Positions 11,630 to 19,443 of a stretch of DNA of 62,000 nucleotides are shown here, piece after piece. The stretch is from Symsagittifera roscoffensis (taxonomy: Eukaryota; Xenacoelomorpha; Acoela; Convolutidae). The stretch spans positions 1-62,000 of the forward strand of contig NW_026970969.1 in NCBI RefSeq assembly GCF_963678635.1, in the 5' to 3' direction. Every line of letters starts with the position of its first letter. Within the stretch, counting starts at the first letter, position 1. The translations under genes and the position numbers were made by a program. The notes under the pieces were generated by a model. It had not been told where the DNA came from, did no database searches, and saw only the letters and a program-made list of their open reading frames with translations.

Positions 11630-12780
11630 TGCACGCCCTTGGGCCTGTCAAAATAATACCATCCGAAGACGCGTCATCCGGAAAGGTTCGCTCCAACTTG
11701 TCTACCAAGTCCAACAGTCTAACGGGGAGCACACTCCTCTGTTGTACTATTAACTATCATATTAAAGTTGCGCACGTTCTCATTCAATTTCATCGCCTGT
11801 GGTTGGTCTTCATGTTGTAGGGGGCATTGCAAATCGTTAGTATCGCAGGATCTAGATAAATCCTCAGCTCCTCAAGAACGCAACTCATTTTCTCGTGCAG
11901 TCTCATAGCTTTCCTTGCTTCCCCTCTAGACACGTCATTGGTTCCCATCATCAGAGTGACCGTGTACATCTTAACCTACAAGATTCCAACCTGCCAATGC
12001 GACTGGATCCTGGTCAGCACCCGTATCAGCCCTTCCCTTTTGATCAAGTGGACCGCACCCTCTGGAATTCTCGGGTGTGCGTAGTATTCGGCCCAAGACG
12101 CATCATGGAAGCAATCCACTTCGCCCGCTCTGCCGTGGTCCAGTCCATGCGGTTGTGTCGGTGATATGCACCAGCTTGTTTTTCATGTAGCTTGCGATTA
12201 TCACGCTCCAGACTGGGTGGTTCCTCCAGGTGGGAGGTTGCTCCTTTCGCGTCGAATCGACTGTATCCTATCTCGTAGCTCCTTAAGACATACTCATTAA
12301 TGAACTTCCACTGATTTGGCTACTACCAGGGGTCGAGCTCGGAGTAAATCCCGCTAGTCTGACTTCCATCAATGGGCTTATCGGTTGCGCCTCAAAACCA
12401 CGCACGGAGGACACCGGCTTTGTTGGTATCCACACTTCCAGTCCCTCGTTCAGGTCTCCTGGGCCACGCGTTCCAAATTGAACCGTCCACTGGTCCTAGG
12501 AACTTCATCTACTTCCATCCGCGACTCGGGCCTCGACCCTGCACCTGGTCGTTCCGCGGTCCTCGCACCCTTCTCTTTCTGTCTCGCGAACTCTCGTTGT
12601 CGCCGCTGGATCTTCTCAATCGCCGACTTCAGCTGCTCGAACTTCGCCTCGTTTTCGCGTACATTTTGTTCTTGTTGGTACTCTCGCCTGATCTCTTTCC
12701 AGGTTCACCTGGTCTCTCTCTAGTTTCGCGCCATCCCGGTCAAGATTCGCGTGGTCTCTTTCCCTCTATGCTTTTTCCAT
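11630..12780 (-). pseudogene. Arg/Glu-rich coiled-coil region and degraded linker
   Basis: On the minus strand, 12780-12490 reads as a strongly charged, Arg/Glu/Ser-rich sequence typical of a long helix or coiled coil, broken by a few stops. From 12490 to 11630 the minus strand keeps protein-like composition with stops and frame changes. A comparable charged segment lies upstream of the SGNH-like remnant in the copy at 59-61 kb (60509-61050), so it is probably a fixed part of the element. No function can be named. Confidence 0.4.
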
Positions 12781-13230
12781 TTATCTCTTTAAGTTACTGA
12801 GGTCCGAGTATGCTTCATTCGTCCGTTGAGACCGTATCATAGACAACGGCCTGCTCGTGGATTGGGCTGCGAATCCCACTGGCGGTCTGGTGGGAAATGA
12901 GAAATCTCCCGCACCAAACTCTGTAGTGTTGCTCAGTCCGGCACTTCTTGCTAGATCGAATCCCCTCAAAGCTCCATCCACGTTCCAGGATAACCATCTA
13001 GTCTGTTCCTGGTTGAATACCTCTTCCGAGGTGTAGCCAACCATCAACACTGCTTCCGTTGCTGACTCCCTGCATTCACCATGCGCTTCTAACTGTAGGA
13101 TGGCATTCAACATCACCGCCAAACTCTCATCGACTTGAATGTAATCGAGATCCCTCAAGCGCTTGTACAGCTCGTCGAGTATGTGAATCTTGAGCGCAGA
13201 TGGCATAGACTTCCAGAGGCGATCCGCCAT
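12781..13230 (-). CDS. Leading ORF of the minus-strand element, unknown function
   Basis: An open frame that can be read from 13245 (a TTG), but the first ATG is at 13230, giving 149 codons beginning MADRLWKSMPS. It is mostly helical in composition at the N-terminus (ALKIHILDELYKRLRDLDY), with a second half rich in Ser, Thr and Arg. It is the first frame of the block in the reading direction and lies directly downstream of a 24-bp tandem repeat, as would be expected of a first ORF behind a promoter. The charged coiled-coil segment follows immediately. I do not recognise the family; a structural or nucleic-acid-binding protein is possible but unsupported. Confidence 0.45.
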   Translation of the reverse strand: MADRLWKSMPSALKIHILDELYKRLRDLDYIQVDESLAVMLNAILQLEAHGECRESATEAVLMVGYTSEEVFNQEQTRWLSWNVDGALRGFDLARSAGLSNTTEFGAGDFSFPTRPPVGFAAQSTSRPLSMIRSQRTNEAYSDLSNLKR

Positions 13231-13267
13231 CGTCACTATCTTCAATTTATCTTACGTATTAACCAAA

Positions 13268-13345
13268 ATGAGAACACCGTACCAGTTAAATATGAGAACA
13301 CCGTACCAGTTAAATTTGAGAACACCGTACCAGTTAAACTAGAGA
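13268..13345. repeat. 24-bp tandem repeat, about three copies
   Basis: Units begin at 13268, 13292 and 13316. The core GAGAACACCGTACCAGTTAA is identical in all three, followed by a decayed partial fourth unit from 13340. The repeat sits 25-40 bp upstream of the minus-strand leading ORF. In that position it could be a promoter or enhancer array of the element. Because 24 is a multiple of 3 the plus strand reads as an eight-residue repeat, but nothing supports coding there. Confidence 0.9.
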
Positions 13346-13727
13346 ATACTGTCTGGGATCGCTGATAGAGTACATGCTCTATATTTCTTTCTCTTCGTTG
13401 GTTGAGTGTTGCTTGGGTGTCAGTTCACTTTCACAAATCAATCTGAAAATAGAATCCATTTTTAGACCAAGATGTTTCAATCATAACCTAAGCCCTCCTC
13501 TCTCATTATTGTGTTTAAAACATTGTCCCGTCATCTACTTCAAAAAAAAACCAATGGGAATTTTTAAGAGCGTGCATATTTAGTTCATGTTTTAGCACCG
13601 TTGACTCTCGAAATTTTAATTGTCATGCCAATTGCGTTAAAATCCATCTAACTGCTTCGTGCCCCCTTGCACCTAAATCGAGACCCCTCTTTGTACCTAG
13701 CTCGAGATCTCCTCGTCCGCCCGAAAC
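13346..13727. other. Non-coding gap between the two minus-strand elements
   Basis: No convincing frame is present. This is where a 3' LTR of the gypsy-like element would be expected, but by eye I could not match it to the region beyond the gag end (19863-20400), so no LTR is annotated. Confidence 0.5.
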
Positions 13728-14303
13728 TTAGGTGATACTCAAGTAGTACTTCTTGTGTAGGTGTACCGTTATCTCCGTTACTGCAAAGACCACGTGTAGG
13801 ATAGCGTATAAATCCCTTGGGTTCAACTTGCCCCTGTTTGGGTCATAGACCGGCATCGAGATCTCGATTATCCCTCTTTCGACCATGAAGTCTCTCAGCC
13901 TCGTCATTGCCGACATCAGGTGCTCGGGATCAATCGTGTTCCTTTCATTGATCCTCGTTACCAAAAAGCACAGGCATTTACCCGGAACTTGTGAAACGGA
14001 TGGAGGAAGCGCAGCCATTCCTGCCAACCCCGGTATCTGCTTGAATTGAAACTCCACGTTCTGATATTCTCTCTTGAAGTCGGCCTCTAGTCTCGATTTG
14101 AAGCTCATGTCCGCCGTTATACAGATCGCGCTTGTTCTGCCTAACAAAATGAAGTCGATGTCCGTGATTAAAATGTTTTCCGAATATTCATTGGGTATTT
14201 CAAATTTTGCTTTGAAAATTCGTCCTATGTTAGGCTCAGCCTTCTCCTGATCCAGTTCCAGCCCGTTGGTCTCCCTCACTTCTCTGAGTTTCTTTATCAT
14301 CAT
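13728..14303 (-). CDS. Macro-domain-like 3' ORF of the gypsy-like element
   Basis: An open frame of 191 codons from an ATG at 14303. The pattern resembles a macro (ADP-ribose/ADP-ribose-1''-phosphate-binding) domain of the Poa1p-like kind: a strand and then AICITADMSFKSRLEADFKR (about residues 60-79), where macro domains have the N/S-A-D segment followed by the first helix with FK; a Gln-Ile-Pro-Gly stretch; a strand CLCFLVTR (about 112-119); a helix with HLMSAMTRLRDFM; a strand ending in MPVYDPNRGKL (about 152-162), in place of the Gly-rich phosphate loop; and a final helix and strand. The Gly-rich loop is not canonical, so binding or catalysis is uncertain. It overlaps the upstream 14526-14236 frame at an A7 run. 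A macro-like domain in this position is unusual for Ty3/gypsy elements. The call is inference from motif order. Confidence 0.45.
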   Translation of the reverse strand: MMIKKLREVRETNGLELDQEKAEPNIGRIFKAKFEIPNEYSENILITDIDFILLGRTSAICITADMSFKSRLEADFKREYQNVEFQFKQIPGLAGMAALPPSVSQVPGKCLCFLVTRINERNTIDPEHLMSAMTRLRDFMVERGIIEISMPVYDPNRGKLNPRDLYAILHVVFAVTEITVHLHKKYYLSIT

Positions 14304-14526
14304 TTTTTTCGGTGTGGGTAAGTCCTACCCCCACTCCCCGGACAAAAATAATTATCGACGTACGTGTCAGCGATGCTCGGTCTAAAATATCTGTCGGTAT
14401 CTCGAGCGGCCTGTCTGTTGCTGTCCAACCGAAGATGGGATCTTTCGTTTTCACTTGTTTTTCCGCTGACACGTCGACCTGCTGGATGCTTTGCGCTTCA
14501 TCTTCTTCATTCTTGAGGTCACTCAT
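14236..14526 (-). CDS. Small ORF overlapping the macro-like ORF, possibly its N-terminus
   Basis: 96 codons from an ATG at 14526, beginning MSDLKNEEDEAQS. The first two thirds are acidic, then a hydrophobic stretch (TSIIIFVRG); the last third (about 14300-14236) is low-complexity and looks like out-of-frame sequence. It overlaps the macro-like frame by 68 bases, and the two are one base out of phase around a run of seven A on the coding strand (plus-strand T at 14303-14309). They may be one protein split by an indel, or joined by frameshifting. No domain was recognised in this part. Confidence 0.4.
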   Translation of the reverse strand: MSDLKNEEDEAQSIQQVDVSAEKQVKTKDPIFGWTATDRPLEIPTDILDRASLTRTSIIIFVRGVGVGLTHTEKNDDKETQRSEGDQRAGTGSGEG

Positions 14527-14637
14527 TCATTTCAGAATCCTCAAGTTTAAGTTTTCCCTCCCTTCTATCTCGCTTTGCTCCAGATCTGTCTCTTGTTCTG
14601 GTGCGGAGTAGTCTTCTTGCGAGTAGTGTTCACCGTC

Positions 14638-15264
14638 TTAGATGATTTGCCATTCGTCGTCCGCTACCAACTCGCCTGCAATCAGTAACTCTTCGCCTAA
14701 CTCATCAGGCCGTATCTTGTCAATCAAGAAATCATCCCCGTCTATATTGTACCTCATGACTGTCCGTTTGCGATTGCCACTCCTTGTTCCTGCTGTTATC
14801 GGCAAGTCTGGTTCTGTCCACTTTGGCACATCGTTCTGCTCTGGATCATTCCAGTCTTCTTCCGCAGAAGATTCCGCATCTGAGTCTGCCTCAATCTTCT
14901 CATTATCGTCCATGCTCACGCCCTCGTTACCATCATTCTTTTCTCTGTTGCGTTTTTTGTTCACTTCGCATGCTGGCTCTACCAATAGGTACTCGAGTCC
15001 CTCCATATTCTGCGGTACGCACCAGTCTTTCGGAGATGGGACATGATATTTCAGATTTTCATAGTGCGCTGCTCGTCCCGTACTCAAGCGGTAGAACCGT
15101 CCCTGCTGGTGTACTTCCGTTATCATAAACGGCCCTCGCCATTTCTTAAGTAGTTTCTTCGTCCCCTTGGGAGGTATGTTATTCTGGAACACCCAGACGT
15201 TTTGGCCCAATGCATACGGTTTCGCTTGAAGTATCCTCTCGACGTATTTCTTCCGCTGCGTAAT
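14638..15264 (-). CDS. Integrase C-terminal domain and acidic tail of pol
   Basis: This frame is in phase with the integrase and separated from it by one TAA codon at 15265-15267. Early residues (KKWRGPFMITEVHQQGRFYR, then LSTGRAAHYENLKYHVPS) match the GPY/F-type C-terminal domain of Ty3/gypsy integrases: W-x-GP, a Tyr-containing strand, then H-x-x-x-LK. The remaining roughly 120 residues are acidic (Asp/Glu/Asn/Ser-rich) and end with DELGEELLIAGELVADDEW. The acidic tail is unusual and has no recognised fold. A frame from 15210 opens with TTG, so a separate start is unlikely; it should be read as the end of pol. Confidence 0.7.
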   Translation of the reverse strand: MTQRKKYVERILQAKPYALGQNVWVFQNNIPPKGTKKLLKKWRGPFMITEVHQQGRFYRLSTGRAAHYENLKYHVPSPKDWCVPQNMEGLEYLLVEPACEVNKKRNREKNDGNEGVSMDDNEKIEADSDAESSAEEDWNDPEQNDVPKWTEPDLPITAGTRSGNRKRTVMRYNIDGDDFLIDKIRPDELGEELLIAGELVADDEWQII

Positions 15265-16263
15265 TTATGCTAACGCCGTGTTCCTCCTGCAGAGCTCATT
15301 TAAGTTCCGTTGTCTCTTGACAGCTTCTTTCACATAAGCTTGAGGCGACGTCTTTTTCCCTTCGTATTCTGGGTAAAAGAATGTTAGGGGCATTGCTGTC
15401 TCCCTGCCCGTTAATATCATGTAGGGACTGATTCCTGTTGTCGAGTGTTGCGTGCTGTCGTACGCCCCTAATACTTTCGGTAGATATTTATCCCAGTATA
15501 TCATGTATCTAGAGCAATACACCCTCAGCATGTTCACCAACGTTCTGTTCTGTCTCTCTTTTAACCCGTTAGTCTGAGGATGATAAGTCGTTGAGTGCGC
15601 TTGAGCAATATGTGACATCTTCATCAATTCTTTTGTCCAGTCACCCACGAAGGCTTTCCCGTTGTCTGACTGGAATGTCATCAGACAACCATATTGTGAT
15701 ATCCAGTGTGTTATCAAGTGGTCGCAAGTCTTTTCTGCTGAAGCTGTTTGACAGGGTACCGCTTCTGCCAACTTCGTGACGTGGTCTATTATGACCAGTT
15801 TTTGGTTGTATCCCGACTCTCTCACGCAAATCTCCTGATGGTCATTCTGCACGAACTCGTTAAACTCCGAGCTCTCAACGGACTTGAGTGGGAACTTCAT
15901 TTTTCTTGGATCTTTCACTTGTAAGCAGGCCAGACATGCTTTCACCCATCTCTCGCAAGCCTTCCTTAGCCCCGGCCAATCAAATCTGTGTAGTATTTTC
16001 TGTTGTACCTTGTCTATCCTCTGGTGTCCCATTTGAGCGTGTGATCTGAATAACACTTCAATCTGGTACAACTGTGGTAGTATGGTGAGGTTATGCTTGT
16101 GTAGTATCTTTTCCTCATCCTTCCTCCTGCATGCTACCTTCCCATCAGCTGTGTGATAGAGAAAATATTTTCTCTCCTTGTAGAACTGGGTCAGGATTTT
16201 GTAGCTGTCTTTTTCCAGATCCCCTTTTTCTTTGGTTCTCGTCTGGATCCATTTGGAGAACAT
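15265..16263 (-). CDS. int: Ty3/gypsy-like integrase
   Basis: An open frame of 332 codons; integrases of this group insert element cDNA into the genome. Counting from 16263: an HHCC zinc-binding domain with H75, H80, C110 and C113, then a DDE catalytic core with D141 (NDHQE), D200 (QSDNGKAF) and E236 (LKERQNR). The D200-E236 spacing is 35 residues, as in DD35E integrases. The core looks complete and includes YHPQTNG before the Glu. The ATG at 16263 is not a real start: upstream sequence is in the same frame and continues into RNase H past one TAA (16282-16284). The frame ends at a TAA (15265-15267), after which the C-terminal domain goes on in phase. Confidence 0.9.
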   Translation of the reverse strand: MFSKWIQTRTKEKGDLEKDSYKILTQFYKERKYFLYHTADGKVACRRKDEEKILHKHNLTILPQLYQIEVLFRSHAQMGHQRIDKVQQKILHRFDWPGLRKACERWVKACLACLQVKDPRKMKFPLKSVESSEFNEFVQNDHQEICVRESGYNQKLVIIDHVTKLAEAVPCQTASAEKTCDHLITHWISQYGCLMTFQSDNGKAFVGDWTKELMKMSHIAQAHSTTYHPQTNGLKERQNRTLVNMLRVYCSRYMIYWDKYLPKVLGAYDSTQHSTTGISPYMILTGRETAMPLTFFYPEYEGKKTSPQAYVKEAVKRQRNLNELCRRNTALA

Positions 16264-16511
16264 CTCTGCTTTAGGCGCACCTTACTTTATCTCCGTATCA
16301 CTCCACAATTTACTCCCGTATGCTATCGGTCTCAAAACTGTCTTCTCATTCCATTTCTGCAATTGATGGAGAATTCCAGAAATCGCTACTACCGAAGCAT
16401 CACTGTCCAGCACGTACATTCCTTTTTCTGTTGGCATACTTAACACCGGTGCTCCACAAAACTCCTTCTTTATTCTTTGGAATGACCCTTCTGCTGCATT
16501 GTTTCACGTGA
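16264..16511 (-). pseudogene. RNase H remnant of the gypsy-like pol
   Basis: In the same frame as RT and integrase, the minus strand reads through the RNase H start: an LDSDASVVAISGIL stretch (near 16414-16370) with the first catalytic Asp, a Trp-Asn pair, then LRPIAYGSK (near 16330-16310) and APKAEM just before 16263. Only the N-terminal part of RNase H is recognisable; the later catalytic segments are missing, since the integrase linker follows directly. Two stops interrupt it: TGA at 16504-16506 and TAA at 16282-16284. In family members the first position is usually Trp and the second usually aromatic, so both could be single-base changes. Confidence 0.75.
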
Positions 16512-16548
16512 ATTTCTTGCCTTTGTGCCTCATGAGCTGTTGCATCGG

Positions 16549-17440
16549 TTATACTTTGTCCGCATAGCCCTTAATGAACTCCTCGTAGTAGTTCGCAAAA
16601 CCGAAGAAACTCATCAGTTGATGTTCCATCTTTGATGACTTCAAAGTCGGAACCATTTCTACTGCATCTGGGTCTGGTCTGATGCCATGTCTGTCAACCA
16701 TCCTCCTCAGGTACTTAATCGAGTCCTGGAGTAACTCGCACTTTGACGGCTTGCACTTTACTCCCGATCTCTTCATGCATGCAAACACTTCGTCTAGTCG
16801 CTCAATGTGATTCTCTAGTGTAGGTGTCGCTATTACCAAGTCATCCACATAGCACATCACCAGGTTGCCGTATTTCTTCGTTACACCTATCAACGCGGGT
16901 CTCATCAACCGTTGAAACGTGGCCGTGGCATTGCAAAAAATAAAAGACATCCTTTTCCATTGAAACAATCCCAGCTCACATGCAAACCCTGTTTTGTCCC
17001 TATCTTGCTTCCTCAGTGGAACCTGCCAAAAAGCTGATCCATCCTAACCTCGAGAGGCTCTCATCAATTCTAGGTATGGGATAGGCATCCTTCACCTTTT
17101 TGGAGTTCAGATATCGAAAGTCACGACAAAACCTTAGTTGATTGCCTTTCTTCTTAGCCATCACTACTCCACACGACCACGGTGATTAGGATGGTTTTAT
17201 CATATCATACTGTAGTAAGGTTTCTATTTCTTTTCTACGTGCATCCGATTTGTGGGGGTCATACGTCTCGCCCCCTCCCAGTGCGGTACCGCCGACTCTT
17301 CAAGCTCTATTTCAAGTTCAACAAAAGTACAACATCCAATGTCTGCCTTATGTTTCAAAAAAGGTCCTCATTCCGCTTTAGTACATTCTTGATGGCTTCG
17401 AGCTGTTGGACCCTCGCCCCTCAATTGCTATATTTATGGT
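16549..17440 (-). pseudogene. Reverse transcriptase of the gypsy-like element, broken
   Basis: RT copies element RNA into DNA. From about 17190 to 17045 one frame carries the palm entry motifs (FCRDFRYLN and then YPIPRIDESL). A frameshift near 17040 moves the signal to the main pol frame, with AFWQVPL and KTGFACELGL, then SFIFCNATATFQRLM (near 16940) and the catalytic YVDD at 16851-16840. The thumb and connection follow to a TAA at 16549-16551. From 17440 to 17190 only scattered identity remains (LEAIKNVLKRN near 17400). Both Asp of YVDD are present. The open part, 16549-16968, begins with TTG and is not a separate gene. Confidence 0.88.
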
Positions 17441-17463
17441 AAAACCGATTTATATATTTCCAA

Positions 17464-18285
17464 TTACTCTAACGTGTGTCTTTCCGGGAAATTCGAACAG
17501 CTCGAAAGTCCATCGTCTGTCTCTGACTTAAGAGATTTCACAAGACCTGATGAATATTCTATTTTCTTCAATCTTCTCAAGATACAAAACTTTTCCTCTT
17601 GATTGGGACAATCAAGAACTTCATTTTCTTTTACATTTTCAGTCATTTCAAATCGAGTTTTGAAGGGTAGAGCGTATCCCAGTTTCCTTCCCCTCTGGAT
17701 TGTGATGTGTATATCAAGAGTATTCAACAAGACAATGACGCAGAGGCCACTCTTGGTTATCGAGAAGGATCTTCCCAAAATAGCAGCACTTTGACCAATT
17801 GGATTTGGTACTATGCATACTTGTCTGTTGTCACTTAGTTCATCATAATTTTTCATGCGCAAGCTTACAATTGCCGCCTTGTTCGCTTTCAGCCTTACTC
17901 TCCTTCTCAAAAATACCGGTGCTTTGTTCTCAGTTGCCATTATTAAATTTACCAGTTTATTCACGTACTTCCTTACCGGGTTCCGTATCCTGAACATGGT
18001 TTTGTTTAGTTCCATTGTTACGTCGAAATTCCTGATGAAGTCTCTGCCTAAAATGAATTGGTCAGACTCATCTAGGTTCTCTACCACAAGAAATCTCATC
18101 CACAGGTTAAGTACCCCCAGTTTTAGGGCTTTTATTGGTGTTCTTCCTAGTACCCGCAGCGCCCCTTTGTTTGCAGCTGACAGCCGTATTCTCGAGTTTA
18201 CCAAAATGTCTTTGTCGAAACCCATTCGCTCCCAAGTTTCGATTGGTATAACACTCAAGACCGCTCCCGTGTGAAGTTACCCGCG
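17464..18285 (-). pseudogene. Retropepsin-like protease region with altered active site
   Basis: The long frame (264 codons from a TTG at 18258) starts inside the retropepsin active site: just upstream, in phase, it reads LHTGAVLSVIP, where aspartic proteases have D-T-G-A. The catalytic Asp is His here, and two codons before it is a stop. Further on, QFILGRDFIRNFDV (about residues 67-80) is the conserved I-L-G-R-D-F element near the end of the protease fold. The rest (about residues 100-264) is a protease-RT linker with a KLGYALP-type stretch. In its present form this copy cannot be an active protease. It is in the same frame as RT and integrase. Confidence 0.7.
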
Positions 18286-18841
18286 TAACTGAGTCTTCTT
18301 GCCACTTATGTCATGCACGTGTGCTGATACGTCTGACTCCGTTCCGATATACATTGCATTTTCTTCCAACATGGCGCAGTGTCCAATCGATCTCACTTTC
18401 AATTGTTCTCTGCCCAAGTAGATCTGTCTAGCTAGGTCTTTGTCACATGTTAGCATAGTTTTTGTGTAGATGTTTATCCCATCTATGTTTAACATCACCT
18501 CATGCGGACCATAGGCTTCCGTGTACCTGTTTTCAACGCGGACTGACTTGCTGCCACCTCTTGTGTGTAGTGCCCTCAAGGCTCTAGAAGTAATATGCGT
18601 ACACATCAATATGCATCATCGTCTGATCGATTGGTTCACTCAGGTTTCTCGTTACTTCGTAGCCGCCCACGATCAACAATATTCTGGCTCCGATTTTTGT
18701 TATGCCGAATGTTTTTTCCGTCACCATCTTCAGAGTGATGCAATTTCCACTCCATGTCGCACCAACTTCGGCTTCTGGCACTGGGACCGACCTAAAAGTG
18801 TCTCGTTCAATTTCTGCCTTTCGATTTCCTGCTTCAGTCAT
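18277..18841 (-). pseudogene. gag-protease junction segments
   Basis: Frames at 18584-18841 and 18277-18609 on the minus strand overlap and together give coherent sequence leading into the protease region. The first includes a VGATWSGNCITLKM stretch, the second a VMLNIDGINIYTKTM stretch and ends LRG directly before the altered active site. The coherent signal changes frame near 18600, which indicates an indel. This region may hold the N-terminal beta-strands of a protease-like domain, but no second catalytic motif is clear. Confidence 0.5.
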
Positions 18842-18911
18842 TGCCCGATCTTTTTCGTCACTAGGTCTTGTTTCACTTTGTTGATAGCCTCTGCAGCTGC
18901 TCTCTCACAGT

Positions 18912-19421
18912 TTATTGTAAATTCCTGGCCTCAGCTTTTTGGCAGTTTTGATTTGCGTTACAGCCTTCACCGTTTTTTGTCGATTGTTCCGCAATCGGTG
19001 CCTCCGAGTTTTTCGTGTCAAATTCGGCTTGCCTATTCCTCGTATTATGTACCGCAGCCACTGCTAGCTTGTGTTTGGGGTAAATTTGGTTCTTCACTGC
19101 TTCCCAAAATAACGGACAGTCCAACCTGAAGTGGCCCTCTTGATTGCAGAAGATACACCTTGCACCTATTTTGATGATCAAGCCACTATAAAACTCATGT
19201 TCCTCCGTCTGGCTCTTCAAGCCTTGCTTGTACGTCATGCAATCGGCCAAGCGATGATCCGCTGATCCGCAATTGGCGCATGACCTACGTTTGTCCATAT
19301 CATCTCTAGGCTTGTACCACGTCGACCTCTGTGGTTGACTGTCCCATTGCATGTTCCTATTCTCTGAGTACGAGTTTTTCTTCGGTTTCATCAACATGTA
19401 CTTCCTTGATTTTGGTCTCAT
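18912..19421 (-). CDS. gag: gag nucleocapsid region with two CCHC zinc knuckles
   Basis: An open frame of 169 codons with an ATG at 19421. The N-terminus is Lys/Arg/Asn-rich and suits nucleic-acid binding. Two retroviral-type CX2CX4HX4C knuckles are present: C48-C51-H56-C61 (CANCGSADHRLADC) and C89-C92-H97-C102 (CIFCNQEGHFRLDC). The 27-residue spacer between them is long. Such knuckles bind element RNA during packaging. The capsid part of gag lies upstream at 19444-19862 in other frames, so this is the 3' part of a broken gag. It is not in the pol frame, which may reflect the normal gag-pol frame change or decay. Confidence 0.85.
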   Translation of the reverse strand: MRPKSRKYMLMKPKKNSYSENRNMQWDSQPQRSTWYKPRDDMDKRRSCANCGSADHRLADCMTYKQGLKSQTEEHEFYSGLIIKIGARCIFCNQEGHFRLDCPLFWEAVKNQIYPKHKLAVAAVHNTRNRQAEFDTKNSEAPIAEQSTKNGEGCNANQNCQKAEARNLQ

Positions 19422-19443
19422 CTCTTCCGGAGTCGGTGCATTA

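Larger units (their letters stand above)
4970..13345 (-). mobile_element. Decayed minus-strand mobile element carrying an SGNH-like frame
   Basis: About 8.3 kb of visibly GC-richer sequence in which the minus strand carries successive protein-like segments of 60-185 codons in changing frames, separated by stops and frameshifts. The reading direction is consistent: a leading ORF near 13230, an Arg/Glu-rich segment near 12500-12780, an SGNH-like frame at 10364-10912, then long charged segments down to about 4970. Parts of the same element recur, more decayed, at 53460-56560, 59030-61070 and 61540-62000, with the order of recognisable parts kept. This multicopy, strand-consistent pattern indicates a mobile element. 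No reverse transcriptase, integrase or transposase motif was found inside the block, so its class is unknown. It could be a separate element, or the 3' accessory part of a very large retroelement with the gypsy-like pol that lies just upstream on the same strand. Confidence 0.6.

Noticed and set aside
17182-19129. Plus-strand frames such as 17855-18274 and 18521-19129
   Set aside because: They are shadows of gag and protease on the minus strand.
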